From assembly GCF_900176355.1 (NCBI RefSeq), contig NZ_FWXI01000010.1, positions 62,001-126,000 on the forward strand: a stretch of DNA of 64,000 nucleotides. Direction: 5' to 3'. Below are positions 1 to 7,323 of this stretch, in pieces; positions within the stretch are counted from its first letter, which is position 1, and every line of letters begins with the position of its first letter. Source of the DNA: Sporomusa malonica (GTDB taxonomy: Bacteria > Bacillota > Negativicutes > Sporomusales > Sporomusaceae). The position numbers and the translations under genes are program-made. The notes beneath the pieces were generated by a model. That model did no database searches and had not been told where the DNA came from. It saw only the letters and a program-made list of their open reading frames with translations.

Positions 1-64
1 TTGTCGTTACCGATAGACCGGCTTCGCGCAGCAAGCGAACAAAATCAACAAGCATTTGTTTCAT
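1..64 (-). CDS. N-terminus of a CoxE-like VWA-domain protein (partial)
   Basis: Only the first 21 codons are inside the window; the gene runs off the left edge. The start ATG (64-62) overlaps the TGA stop of the MoxR-type ATPase gene (63-61), so the two are probably translationally coupled. The residues begin MKQMLVDFVRLLREAGL, which resembles the N-terminus of VWA proteins of the CoxE type. These proteins are normally encoded directly after a MoxR ATPase and work with it in metal-centre or complex maturation. The family call rests on this short segment plus the neighbour. Confidence 0.5.
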   Translation of the reverse strand, partial: MKQMLVDFVRLLREAGLSVTT

Positions 65-924
65 GGTTTTATTAAGTAGGGCAACTTATCGGCAATAAGA
101 TCGCGGTCTTTGGTATATTTGAGCAAAGCAGTTAGCGTAGCGCGCGCTGCATCAGCCGTCAGTTCGCCCCCTAATATATTCATCGACTGCACCCAATCAA
201 TACTTTCAGTGACGCTGGGTGGCTTTTTAAGTGGCTGTTTGCGAATATTTTGGATAAATTCGACAAGTTGGCTGGCGAATTTACGGTCAACGTCCGGCAC
301 ATTGATTTCAACAATGGCCAGCTCCCGTTCAAAATCCGGATAATCAATATGAAAGTGCAGGCACCGACGGCGCAGGGCATCACCTAGTTCCCGAGTACTA
401 TTAGAGGTCAGTACAACATGCGGCCGGGTAGCAGCCTTTATCGTGCCAAGCTCAGGAATAGTTACCTGCCAGTCTGATAACGCTTCTAAGAGAAAACTTT
501 CGAACTCCTGATCGCTCTTGTCAATTTCGTCGATGAGCAGAACTACCGGTTCAGTGCTGGTAAGCGCCGTTAAGAGCGGGCGTTTTAACAAAAATTCCTG
601 GTCAAAGATTTGCTGTCTCCCATTTTCCCATCCACGCTCAGCCAAGGCTTCGATTTGGATATAGAGCAGTTGTTTCTGATAGTTCCATTCATACAAGGCT
701 TTACTTTCATCAAGCCCTTCATAGCATTGCAGCCGAATCAGCTGGCAACCGCGCAAGCGAGACCACGCTTTGGCCAATTCAGTTTTACCAACACCGGCTG
801 GGCCTTCCAATAACAGCGGCTTTTCCAGGTTTTCCGCTAAATACAGGGCTGCAGCCAGATTATCATCAGCTAGATAGCCAATGGCGGCTAACCCTGCCTT
901 CAACTCATTAATTGCTTCGTTCAC
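61..924 (-). CDS. MoxR-family AAA+ ATPase
   Basis: This is a cytoplasmic AAA+ ATPase of the MoxR/CoxD type, a chaperone-like family that usually acts with a VWA protein. The Walker A motif GPAGVGKTE lies near residue 41 and Walker B LLIDEID near 129. A sensor-1 segment (VLTSNS) is followed by an arginine-rich ELGDALRRRC stretch typical of the family. I prefer the GTG at 924 because GGAG lies nine bases upstream of it; an in-frame GTG at 942 exists but has no clear ribosome site. The gene follows a SemiSWEET gene with a short overlap and ends overlapping the CoxE-like start. The substrate is unknown. Confidence 0.85.
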   Translation of the reverse strand: MNEAINELKAGLAAIGYLADDNLAAALYLAENLEKPLLLEGPAGVGKTELAKAWSRLRGCQLIRLQCYEGLDESKALYEWNYQKQLLYIQIEALAERGWENGRQQIFDQEFLLKRPLLTALTSTEPVVLLIDEIDKSDQEFESFLLEALSDWQVTIPELGTIKAATRPHVVLTSNSTRELGDALRRRCLHFHIDYPDFERELAIVEINVPDVDRKFASQLVEFIQNIRKQPLKKPPSVTESIDWVQSMNILGGELTADAARATLTALLKYTKDRDLIADKLPYLIKP

Positions 925-1216
925 TGTTACCAACTCCGTCACTTTGATTACTTACCGATTGATCATCTTTACTGCCGAAAAATTTTATCCATGTCAATAT
1001 AGACATGCAGCCCAAAGTTACAACATTTGCAAGAAATACTGGTATGCTGCTGATATAATAGCCGTATATCATCCAGAAAAAAACACCAGTTGTCATCATG
1101 ACAATCCACGCAGTTGAAAAATCGCCTGCCGATTTACTTTTGATTGTTTTTAATACTTGTGGAAAAAAGGATACGGTCGTAAGAATTCCGGCCAGACTGC
1201 CGATAAATTCAATCAT
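908..1216 (-). CDS. SemiSWEET / MtN3-type small transporter
   Basis: A small membrane protein of about 102 residues with three predicted helices and the PQ-loop signature (FPQVLKTIKSKS) in the first helix-loop. This is the hallmark of bacterial SemiSWEET proteins, which dimerise to form a sugar or small-solute facilitator. Members are usually about 86-95 residues; the extra polar C-terminal tail (about 15 residues, rich in Ser and Asn) is slightly unusual. I use the ATG at 1216 because AAGGAG lies seven bases upstream. It overlaps the end of the amidohydrolase gene by eight bases, which suggests one transcript. The transported substrate cannot be read from the sequence. Confidence 0.85.
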   Translation of the reverse strand: MIEFIGSLAGILTTVSFFPQVLKTIKSKSAGDFSTAWIVMMTTGVFFWMIYGYYISSIPVFLANVVTLGCMSILTWIKFFGSKDDQSVSNQSDGVGNSERSN

Positions 1217-2405
1217 TAGGATACTCCTTCCCATCCTTGAGCACTTTTACAATGTTTCTAACACAGGCTATGTCTTTTAACGGATTACCTTTGAGTACCA
1301 GCAAATCTGCTCGTTTATTTGTTTCAACTGTCCCTACTTCATCCCCCAGCCCTATTGCTTGAGCCGACAAACGGGTAGCCGACTGCAGTGCAGCAGATGG
1401 CGGCAGGCCGCACTCGACCAATAAACAGATTTCCCGCCACATATCACCATGCATTACCCCCAGAGCCCCGGCATCAGTACCGGCAACAATGTTGGCTCCA
1501 GCCTGAAATGCCCTAAGTACCATGGATTGGTGACGTAAATACACAGACTCAATGTTATCTTCTGGGAGTGTCTTAGCCTGGTGGGTCCGGCCATAATCCA
1601 GCATCCGTTCAAAGGGAACTAATGTTGGTATCCAATATACCCCGCTCTCAGTTATTAAATCCGTGGTATCCTCGTCAATGAGCGCACCATGTTCCAGGGT
1701 GGTTACACCCACCGCTAATGCCTGACGAACACCATCTATGCCGTTGGCGTGCACAGCAACCGGCTTTTTTAACCGTTGCGCCTCATTTACAACAGCTTGG
1801 GCCTCAGCCAATGACAGTTCGACAAAACCGGCATCCTGGCGAACAAAATTTACACAGCCTGTCATCATAAATTTTATACAGTCCGCATTGCCTTTGGCCT
1901 GTTCGCGTACTGCTTTAATCATCTCGTCTGGCCCATCAGCTTCCCGTCCGCCAGCATAATGAAAATGACCGCCGGTAATTGAAATGGCTTGCCGGGAAGT
2001 CAGCACCCGGGGACCGGAAACGACGCCTTGATTAATAGCCTTTTTTACTAATGAATTGATCCCATAAGGTCCGCCTAAATCGCGAACAGTAGTCACACCC
2101 TGTTTAAGCGTCAGGGCCAGATTCTTAACCGCTCGGATAAGAGTTGTTTCTTTGTCTTCTTTCCACCGTAAGGTACGGACTTTTTGATCAGAGATGCCTT
2201 CCAGAAATAAATGCACATGCGGATCAATGAGCCCAGGCATAACAGTGTACGCAGAATAGTCTACGGCTGCAGCTACTTGGTCTGCAGCAAAGTCTCCCGC
2301 CTGTCCTCTGCCGACAATAAATCCGTCTTTGACCGCCAGATAACAGGCAGCTTGAGCTGGCCCGCCTGTACCATCAATCAATAAACCAGCTTTTATTAGC
2401 ATCAC
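1209..2405 (-). CDS. Amidohydrolase-superfamily metal-dependent hydrolase
   Basis: A full-length (398 aa) TIM-barrel amidohydrolase. Metal-binding signatures are visible in order: HVH near residue 63 (MPGLIDPHVHLF), a conserved Lys in CIKFMMTG, His in VHANG, His in LEHGALID and Asp in GTDAGALG. The small beta-sandwich halves at both ends are present. The closest relatives are imidazolonepropionase-like and prolidase-like dipeptidases, but the substrate cannot be assigned. The start is GTG 2405 (eight bases from GAGGG); an ATG one codon later is an alternative. It is the first gene of a small minus-strand set that continues into SemiSWEET and the MoxR ATPase. Confidence 0.8.
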   Translation of the reverse strand: MMLIKAGLLIDGTGGPAQAACYLAVKDGFIVGRGQAGDFAADQVAAAVDYSAYTVMPGLIDPHVHLFLEGISDQKVRTLRWKEDKETTLIRAVKNLALTLKQGVTTVRDLGGPYGINSLVKKAINQGVVSGPRVLTSRQAISITGGHFHYAGGREADGPDEMIKAVREQAKGNADCIKFMMTGCVNFVRQDAGFVELSLAEAQAVVNEAQRLKKPVAVHANGIDGVRQALAVGVTTLEHGALIDEDTTDLITESGVYWIPTLVPFERMLDYGRTHQAKTLPEDNIESVYLRHQSMVLRAFQAGANIVAGTDAGALGVMHGDMWREICLLVECGLPPSAALQSATRLSAQAIGLGDEVGTVETNKRADLLVLKGNPLKDIACVRNIVKVLKDGKEYPND

Positions 2406-2560
2406 AGCAAGTTCCCTCTTCCATATATTTCTTCATGCAGCAGGATATATTTTGGGTTTCCCGCCGACATCAACATTATTGCGGTGTGTATGCAGAAATA
2501 TTCTGCATACATTTACCAAGTACCTGCCAAATCTATACAGAATATTTTAGAAAACCGACC

Positions 2561-2589
2561 TTGACATTATGTCACTGTCTAAGTATAAT
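2561..2589 (+). promoter_or_regulatory. Promoter of tRNA-Ala
   Basis: TTGACA (2561-2566) and TATAAT (2584-2589) are both perfect consensus and are separated by exactly 17 bases. The tRNA begins 30 bases after the -10 box. This is a strong housekeeping sigma promoter. Confidence 0.9.
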
Positions 2590-2618
2590 TACAAATGTAA
2601 TATAGATAATTCAATCAT

Positions 2619-2694
<76 letters not shown>

Positions 2695-2701
2695 AGTTAA
2701 A

Positions 2702-2735
2702 AAGCTTGTAAGGTTTTTACCTTGCAGGCTTTTTA
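2702..2735 (+). terminator. Intrinsic terminator after tRNA-Ala
   Basis: Stem 2702-2713 pairs with 2720-2731 (12 bp with two G-U pairs), with a six-base loop and a following T-run. Confidence 0.8.
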
Positions 2736-2856
2736 CTTTCTCTCAACCGAGTTGCAGCTCGTATAGGAATATTCAAACTGATCCAGCTTTTGCTGTATAT
2801 AATACCTTGACTGATATGCGTCTGTAAGATAAACTAGTATCAACCCATGCTATATT

Positions 2857-2959
2857 CTAAAGGGAAGTAGCCTGCAAATGCAGCACTTGTGAGGTAGCGT
2901 CAACACACATCGCTCAGTCTGGCCTACCATTGGTAAATACCAATTAGCGAGACCTTTAG
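2857..2959 (+). ncRNA. yybP-ykoY manganese riboswitch aptamer
   Basis: The conserved landmarks of the Mn2+-sensing yybP-ykoY class appear in order: the closing stem CTAAAGG (2857-2863) with CCTTTAG (2953-2959), AAAGGGAAGTAGC at the 5' side, GCGTCAACA in the middle, CAGTCTGGCCTACC, and AGCGAGACCTTT at the 3' side. The next gene on the same strand is the DedA-family gene at 3138. The expression platform is not obvious: a weak hairpin with a short T-run (AAAGTG/CGCTTT, about 2980-2996) and then repeat R1 lie between aptamer and gene. The class is known to switch genes for manganese export and metal homeostasis on at high Mn2+. Confidence 0.88.
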
Positions 2960-2997
2960 TATGGATTTAGGCCATGCCAAAGTGTTTCGCTTTTTAG

Positions 2998-3090
2998 TCC
3001 TGTTAGGAAAGTATAACTTTCCTCCTGGATAAGGCAAACATCGGCCTCCGCTGTCGCCTAAAGGCTCGGCGCAAGCCGTGTTTTCTTATT
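2998..3090 (+). repeat. Interspersed repeat R1, copy A
   Basis: First of five related ~92-110 bp elements in the window. It begins TCCTGTTAGGAAAG, contains the inverted repeat GGAAAGTATAACTTTCC and the hairpin GGCTCGGCGCAAGCC, and ends in a T-rich tract (GTGTTTTCTTATT). It lies between the Mn riboswitch and the DedA-family gene and reads in the same direction as both. It is the most diverged copy. The other copies are at 23235, 24562, 27641 and 34796. Confidence 0.85.
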
Positions 3091-3137
3091 GTTTAAACTG
3101 CGAAATAGAAAAAATCTAAATAGAGGGGAGCGTGTCA

Positions 3138-3725
3138 ATGGAAGCAATCGTAGAAATACTTTTAGAATGGGGTCTTACCGGCCTCTTAATTGCCGCGTTC
3201 ACAGAGTCATTTATTTCTCCTGTATTGCCTGACCTGCTTCTCATCCCCTTAGCATTGGCCAACCCGCAAAATGCTATATACTATGGCTTGGCCACTACTG
3301 TTGTATCTGTCTTAGGTGGTGTGATCGGCTATATGCTGGGACTAAAGATTGGACTGCCTGCGGCCCGCAAGTTTATACCTGACCGATATATAGATAAGAT
3401 ATACGGAACAGTAAAAGAAAATGCCTTATGGGCTGTATTTTTAGCCTCCCTATCCCCTATTCCGTATAAGTTTGTCAGCATAACAGCCGGAGCACTAAAA
3501 ATAAACATGCCGTTATTTTTTGCCATTTCTTTCCTTGGTCGCGGTAAACGCTTCTTACTTGAGGGAGTACTGATTTACTATTTTGGTCCCCAAGCTGTAG
3601 CAATGTTTAACCAACATAAAGATGATTTGATGATTATCTCGCTTATCGTTATAGCAGGCATAGGGCTAATTGCGTACGTTATGAAAAAGAGTAAAAAGGC
3701 GAAACCCATGGTCAATGAGTTATAA
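3138..3725 (+). CDS. DedA/VTT-family membrane protein
   Basis: An integral membrane protein of about 195 residues with the VTT (DedA) domain: an acidic re-entrant segment ([17 protein letters not shown]), a glycine-rich GYMLGLKIG segment and a conserved [15 protein letters not shown] segment. DedA proteins are linked to lipid flipping, membrane potential and metal or peptide resistance. The ATG at 3138 is seven bases from AGGGGAG; a GTG at 3132 is too close to the ribosome site. A manganese riboswitch lies upstream on the same strand, suggesting metal-dependent expression. YnfA follows with a 55-base gap. Confidence 0.82.
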   Translation: MEAIVEILLEWGLTGLLIAAFTESFISPVLPDLLLIPLALANPQNAIYYGLATTVVSVLGGVIGYMLGLKIGLPAARKFIPDRYIDKIYGTVKENALWAVFLASLSPIPYKFVSITAGALKINMPLFFAISFLGRGKRFLLEGVLIYYFGPQAVAMFNQHKDDLMIISLIVIAGIGLIAYVMKKSKKAKPMVNEL

Positions 3726-3731
3726 TTTTTT

Positions 3732-3774
3732 GCCCGCTGCTGTTAAAAGCTTGCGGGCTCCTTATTTAAGGAGG
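3732..3774 (+). promoter_or_regulatory. Hairpins over the ynfA ribosome-binding site
   Basis: GCCCGC (3732-3737) can pair with GCGGGC (3753-3758). Immediately after, CTCCTTA (3758-3764) is perfectly complementary to TAAGGAG (3767-3773), which is the Shine-Dalgarno sequence of ynfA. The second hairpin would bury the ribosome-binding site. Only base 3758 is shared, so the two stems nearly stack. Confidence 0.55.
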
Positions 3775-3780
3775 ATTCAC

Positions 3781-4110
3781 GTGGATTTTTGCAAATCGAT
3801 TCTGTATTTTATCTTAGCTGGTGTGTGTGAAATCGGCGGTGGATATCTTATCTGGCTGTGGCTACGTGAGGGAAAAGGCATAATGTACGCTGTAGCTGGA
3901 GCCGTTATCCTCATTATTTATGGAATCATCCCTACCCTTCAACCAGCTAATTTTGGCCGAGTATATGCGGCGTATGGAGGTGTTTTTATTGTACTCTCCA
4001 TTTTGTGGGGCTGGGGTGTCGATAAGGTAGCACCTGACAAATTTGATATAATCGGCGGCCTGGTAGCTCTTGTGGGGGTTTTGATAATTATGTATTGGCC
4101 CCGGGTTTGA
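3781..4110 (+). CDS. ynfA: UPF0060 / YnfA family membrane protein
   Basis: About 109 residues with four hydrophobic helices, matching the usual ~108 residues of YnfA (UPF0060), relatives of small multidrug resistance pumps. Recognisable segments are [40 protein letters not shown] and [20 protein letters not shown]. The start is GTG 3781, preceded by AAGGAGG at seven bases; a longer reading from 3715 would add an atypical N-terminus. It probably shares the transcript of the DedA gene. The substrate is unknown, and the ribosome site appears sequestered by a hairpin. Confidence 0.85.
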   Translation: MDFCKSILYFILAGVCEIGGGYLIWLWLREGKGIMYAVAGAVILIIYGIIPTLQPANFGRVYAAYGGVFIVLSILWGWGVDKVAPDKFDIIGGLVALVGVLIIMYWPRV

Positions 4111-4185
4111 TGCAGTGAGTAAACGGATATGATATACTTGTAATCATACATATTATTTCATTACAGGGAGAGTGTTATCGTAATT

Positions 4186-5520
4186 TTGGACACAGCCTCG
4201 ATTAGTACCGAGATTGTTATTATTTTGGTTCTTATTCTTGCGAATGGATTATTTGCATTAACTGAAATGGCTATCGTATCTTCCCGGAAGAGCCGTTTAG
4301 AAAACATGGCTGCCAGCGGCAGCAAAGGTGCTCAAGCCGCGCTCAAGCTAACAGAAGAACCCACGCCGCTTTTATCTGCTGTGCAAATTGGCATTACGCT
4401 AATTGGTATTCTTACAGGCGCTTTTGGCGGCGCCAAATTATCTGTTTTTCTTGCTTCCCTATTAAATACACTTCCGTTCCTTCGTGGCTACAGTGATGCC
4501 ATCAGTCTTGCCATTGTCGTAGGCACCATCACCTATTTATCACTGATCATTGGTGAATTGGTACCAAAAAAATTAGCGCTCAATAATCCTGAGAAAATCG
4601 CCACAGCCGTTGCTAGACCAATGTCAGCGTTTGTACGGATTAACAGGCCTCTTGTTCATCTCTTAGGCCTGTCAACTAATATGGTAATGAAGCTGTTAGG
4701 CGCTAAACCGCCGGAAGAACCGCCAGTCACTGAAGAGGAAGTACGAGTGTTAATTGGCCAGGGCGCACAGCATGGAGTCTTTGAAAAGTCTGAACGTGAA
4801 ATGGTAGAAAAGATTTTTGTCCTTGGTGATATGCGTGTAGGCGCACTCATGACGCCCCGCACCCAGATTAAATGGCTGGATATTGAAGATAACGATCAAT
4901 ACAACCTGCGCATTATCAGGAACACGAATCATCTGTTCTTTCCGCTAGCGCGCGGCACTTTAGATGACATAATGGGTGTTGTTTACTCTAACGAACTCTT
5001 ATCAAATTATGTCCCCGGCCGGCCTTTACAACTTGAAAAAGCTGCCCGCCAGCCTCTCTATATACCAAAGAACACCCCTGCTTTAAAGGTACTGGAAAAA
5101 TTTCAGGAAACTGGAATTTATGTTGCGCTCGTGGTAGATGAATATGGCGGCATCTCTGGTTTAATCAGCCTCTACGATATTGCTGAACATATTGTCGGTG
5201 ATATGCCATATCTCGGTGAAGATGAAGACCCTGATATTGTTGCCCGCGACGATGGATCATGGCTAGTCGACGGAATGCTGTCAGCAGAGGAATTGAAAGA
5301 GCTGCTTGACATTGACCGTTTACCTGGCGAAGAGCGAGGTTACTTTCAGACCCTTGGTGGGTTTATTGTTTCATATCTCGGCCATATACCTAGTGCCGCA
5401 GACTACTTTATCTGGAGCGGATACCGCTTTGAAATTGTAGATATGGATAAGGCGCGGGTTGATAAAGTTCTTATTACCCGATCATTCATGCAAGACGAAA
5501 ATACGCATCAATCTGAATAG
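4186..5520 (+). CDS. CNNM/CorC-type protein (DUF21 - CBS pair - CorC_HlyC)
   Basis: A 444-residue membrane protein of the hemolysin-C/CorC family. The N-terminal DUF21 transmembrane domain (about residues 1-185) carries the LTEMAIVSSRKSRLE and IGELVPKKLALNNPE signatures. Two CBS domains follow (about 205-335; ALMTPRTQIKWLD and VVDEYGGISGLISLYD), then the C-terminal CorC_HlyC domain (about 350-430). Relatives export or regulate Mg2+ and Co2+. The start is uncertain: TTG 4186 fits the alignment but sits about 15 bases from GGGAG, and no ATG/GTG lies in frame nearby. An intrinsic terminator follows directly. Confidence 0.85.
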   Translation: MDTASISTEIVIILVLILANGLFALTEMAIVSSRKSRLENMAASGSKGAQAALKLTEEPTPLLSAVQIGITLIGILTGAFGGAKLSVFLASLLNTLPFLRGYSDAISLAIVVGTITYLSLIIGELVPKKLALNNPEKIATAVARPMSAFVRINRPLVHLLGLSTNMVMKLLGAKPPEEPPVTEEEVRVLIGQGAQHGVFEKSEREMVEKIFVLGDMRVGALMTPRTQIKWLDIEDNDQYNLRIIRNTNHLFFPLARGTLDDIMGVVYSNELLSNYVPGRPLQLEKAARQPLYIPKNTPALKVLEKFQETGIYVALVVDEYGGISGLISLYDIAEHIVGDMPYLGEDEDPDIVARDDGSWLVDGMLSAEELKELLDIDRLPGEERGYFQTLGGFIVSYLGHIPSAADYFIWSGYRFEIVDMDKARVDKVLITRSFMQDENTHQSE

Positions 5521-5526
5521 GACCAC

Positions 5527-5559
5527 AAAACCCTGCGAACAAAAAGTCGCAGGGTTTTT
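5527..5559 (+). terminator. Intrinsic terminator after the CorC-type gene
   Basis: A perfect 12-bp stem (5527-5538 with 5547-5558) with an 8-base loop and a T-run. Confidence 0.9.
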
Positions 5560-5639
5560 ATATATTTTGCAATTAGTAAAGGATTAACGCCAATATAGGA
5601 GAATAATTAACTTTTATATATAAACTACTGAGGTGAATT

Positions 5640-6518
5640 ATGCGCAAAACATATATTGGTGCTATTTGCCTATCGCTGGCTGCCAGCCTTTGGGGCGGCC
5701 TTTATGTTGTCAGTAAATATGCTATGGATGCGGTTCCCCCTTTTACACTCTTGTTTTTACGTTATTTGACCGCATCTCTGGCCCTTATTTTAGCCTGCCG
5801 TCTAAGCGGTATGCCAATTTTCCCTGTCCATGAGCGTAAAGCATTGCTTCAGGTTGGATTCATTGGATATTTTCTATCAATTAGCTCTCAATTTATCGGA
5901 ACCAACCTTTCGTCTGCCCACATGGGAGCAGTGATTACCACACTATCTCCCATTTTTCAATCACTCTTTGCTATCTGGTTACTTAAAGAACGCATGTCCC
6001 ATCGTGCGGGAATTGCTATGGCTATCGCGTTTGCCGGTGTATTGGTTATTATTCTTACAAGTGCTAGTGGCGAAAGTGTCGGCCGTGCTTTGTGGGGCAA
6101 TCTTATCTTGCTGCTGGCAGCTTTGTTTTGGGGCTATCAATCTGTGTTAGCGCGTCAGGCCTCTTTTATCCATTCACCGCTCACAGTTACAACAGCTGGC
6201 GTTCTCATTGCCACACTATTTACCGGGGTGGCTTCTTTAACCGAATTAGGAAGCTGGAATTACAATGTGCTGACAACTTGGCCTATTATTCTCAGCATTC
6301 TTTATATTGGTATTGCATCCACAGCAGTAGCTTTCTTCACCTGGAATAAGGGCCTATCACTCTTATCTTCTCATCAAGCCGGGCCGTTCTTCTTCTTTCA
6401 ACCTATTGTCGGCAGCCTGCTTGGCTGGGCGCTGCTGGGCGAGCATCTGACAGTCGCCTTCTTCTCTGGTGCAGCTCTTATTGTTGCCGGTGTTTATCTC
6501 AGCTTTAAGCATAGTTAA
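5640..6518 (+). CDS. EamA-family (DMT) transporter
   Basis: 292 residues with about ten hydrophobic helices in two EamA repeats, the usual size and architecture of drug/metabolite exporters. Repeat one begins SLAASLWGGLYVVSKYAMD and contains FLRYLTASLALIL. Repeat two begins LILLLAALFWGYQSVLARQ and ends with the conserved FFFQPIVGSLLGWALLGE segment. The ATG has GAGGTG six bases upstream. It is monocistronic and convergent with the Spo0E-like gene. The substrate is unknown. Confidence 0.85.
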   Translation: MRKTYIGAICLSLAASLWGGLYVVSKYAMDAVPPFTLLFLRYLTASLALILACRLSGMPIFPVHERKALLQVGFIGYFLSISSQFIGTNLSSAHMGAVITTLSPIFQSLFAIWLLKERMSHRAGIAMAIAFAGVLVIILTSASGESVGRALWGNLILLLAALFWGYQSVLARQASFIHSPLTVTTAGVLIATLFTGVASLTELGSWNYNVLTTWPIILSILYIGIASTAVAFFTWNKGLSLLSSHQAGPFFFFQPIVGSLLGWALLGEHLTVAFFSGAALIVAGVYLSFKHS

Positions 6519-6543
6519 TCAAAAAGCCACCTGACCGGTGGCT
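6518..6543 (-). terminator. Terminator of the Spo0E-like gene
   Basis: AGCCACC (6525-6531) pairs with GGTGGCT (6537-6543), followed on the minus strand by a T-run. The TAG stop of the Spo0E-like gene lies at the base of the stem. On the plus strand it may also limit read-through from the EamA gene, but no T-run follows there. Confidence 0.75.
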
Positions 6544-6730
6544 AGAAGGTCCGCATCGATGGGTAGCGTTTCTCGTTAATGGTATGCCCATAATCCTCAA
6601 GTTGGGTATCTAAAGTACTGCTTGCCAGTATTATCTCAGCATCTGCTGAATTAGAATTGTGCATAAGCTCGCTAAGCTGCTGTCTAAGCGCCTTAACTTG
6701 CAGTGAGATGGTCTGTAGTTGTTGATCCAT
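6542..6730 (-). CDS. Spo0E-like aspartyl-phosphate phosphatase
   Basis: A 62-residue helical-hairpin protein. The pattern LRQQLSELMHNSNS, then IILASSTLDTQLEDYGHT, matches the Spo0E family, in which the second helix carries the SQELD motif; here it reads SSTLD, with Ser-Ser-Thr replacing Ser-Gln-Glu while Leu-Asp is kept. Spo0E proteins remove the phosphate from Spo0A or related response regulators and so delay sporulation. The ribosome site GGGAGG is well placed. The relaxed SQELD motif lowers certainty about activity but not about family. Confidence 0.75.
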   Translation of the reverse strand: MDQQLQTISLQVKALRQQLSELMHNSNSADAEIILASSTLDTQLEDYGHTINEKRYPSMRTF

Positions 6731-6882
6731 GCATGTACCTCCCTACTTATGTTTCTATTAGTTTTTCCGCAAAATTGAAAAATCATGTAATCGGCATCTA
6801 CACTTTACAAAACTAGTAATCATTGTCGCTCATGTGAATCTATCAAGCGGGAAAACTAATTTCAGCATTGGGAGGTGATAAT

Positions 6883-7083
6883 TTGACAACCAAAAAAACG
6901 GCTTTCTGGAATGGCAAAAATCTTGCTGGTGAATCGCAGGTGGGAGCTAACAGTTTAATCAGCGAAGGCCCTCGGACAAGCCCAACCCAAGCAAAATATG
7001 AGGTAAGTAATGATACTATTTCTGCCGCTGGCCTGCAGCCTTCTGCCCAATCTGCCAAAGAGATAACTAAAGAGGGCGGCTGA
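6883..7083 (+). CDS. Small hypothetical protein (66 aa)
   Basis: I do not recognise this protein. It starts at TTG 6883 with a strong GGGAGGTGAT ribosome site. The product is polar and low-complexity, rich in Ser, Ala, Gln and Thr, with no membrane segment and no cysteine. It is followed 55 bases later by another tiny gene with an equally strong ribosome site. Composition and location near a Spo0E-like gene would fit a spore or stress-associated small protein, but that is a guess. An antisense ORF over the same region lacks such a start. Confidence 0.5.
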   Translation: MTTKKTAFWNGKNLAGESQVGANSLISEGPRTSPTQAKYEVSNDTISAAGLQPSAQSAKEITKEGG

Positions 7084-7138
7084 CCTCCCAGAAGATAAGT
7101 GGCAGTTTGCCGCAAGCAAGTCGCTAAGGAGGGATTTT

Positions 7139-7273
7139 ATGGCCACTAAAGACTTATTAGATTCCAACAATGCAAAAAATAATAAGCCGGCAGCTAGCAT
7201 GAATAACGAAAAAAATGCGAACAAGGCTAGCCAAAAAAAGCATATGCCCTGCAAGAATTCTCTTCCCACTTAA
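7139..7273 (+). CDS. Small Asn/Lys-rich hypothetical protein (44 aa)
   Basis: ATG 7139 lies six bases after AAGGAGG. The 44-residue product begins MATKDLLDSNNAKNNK, is strongly rich in Asn, Lys, Ala and Ser, and ends KHMPCKNSLPT with a single cysteine. I recognise no family. The composition resembles small spore proteins in general terms only. The stop codon sits just before a 17-bp perfect terminator stem shared with the convergent cvfB gene. Confidence 0.5.
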   Translation: MATKDLLDSNNAKNNKPAASMNNEKNANKASQKKHMPCKNSLPT

Positions 7274-7275
7274 AA

Positions 7276-7323
7276 GCAAAAGAAACAGAAGGCGGCTTAA
7301 TCGCCACCTTCTGTTTCTTTTGC
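7276..7323. terminator. Bidirectional terminator with a 17-bp stem, overlapping cvfB
   Basis: 7276-7292 is perfectly complementary to 7307-7323, and short T-tracts are present on both sides. The cvfB stop codon (7297-7299) is in the loop and its last codons form one stem arm, so the structure is built partly from coding sequence. Confidence 0.8.

Noticed and set aside
3715..3780. N-terminal extension of YnfA starting at 3715
   Set aside because: It overlaps the end of the DedA gene and lacks a ribosome site; GTG 3781 has AAGGAGG and gives the normal family length.
6955..7269. Minus-strand ORF of 104 residues
   Set aside because: It is antisense to the two tiny plus-strand genes, which have strong Shine-Dalgarno sequences; the minus ORF has no ribosome site.
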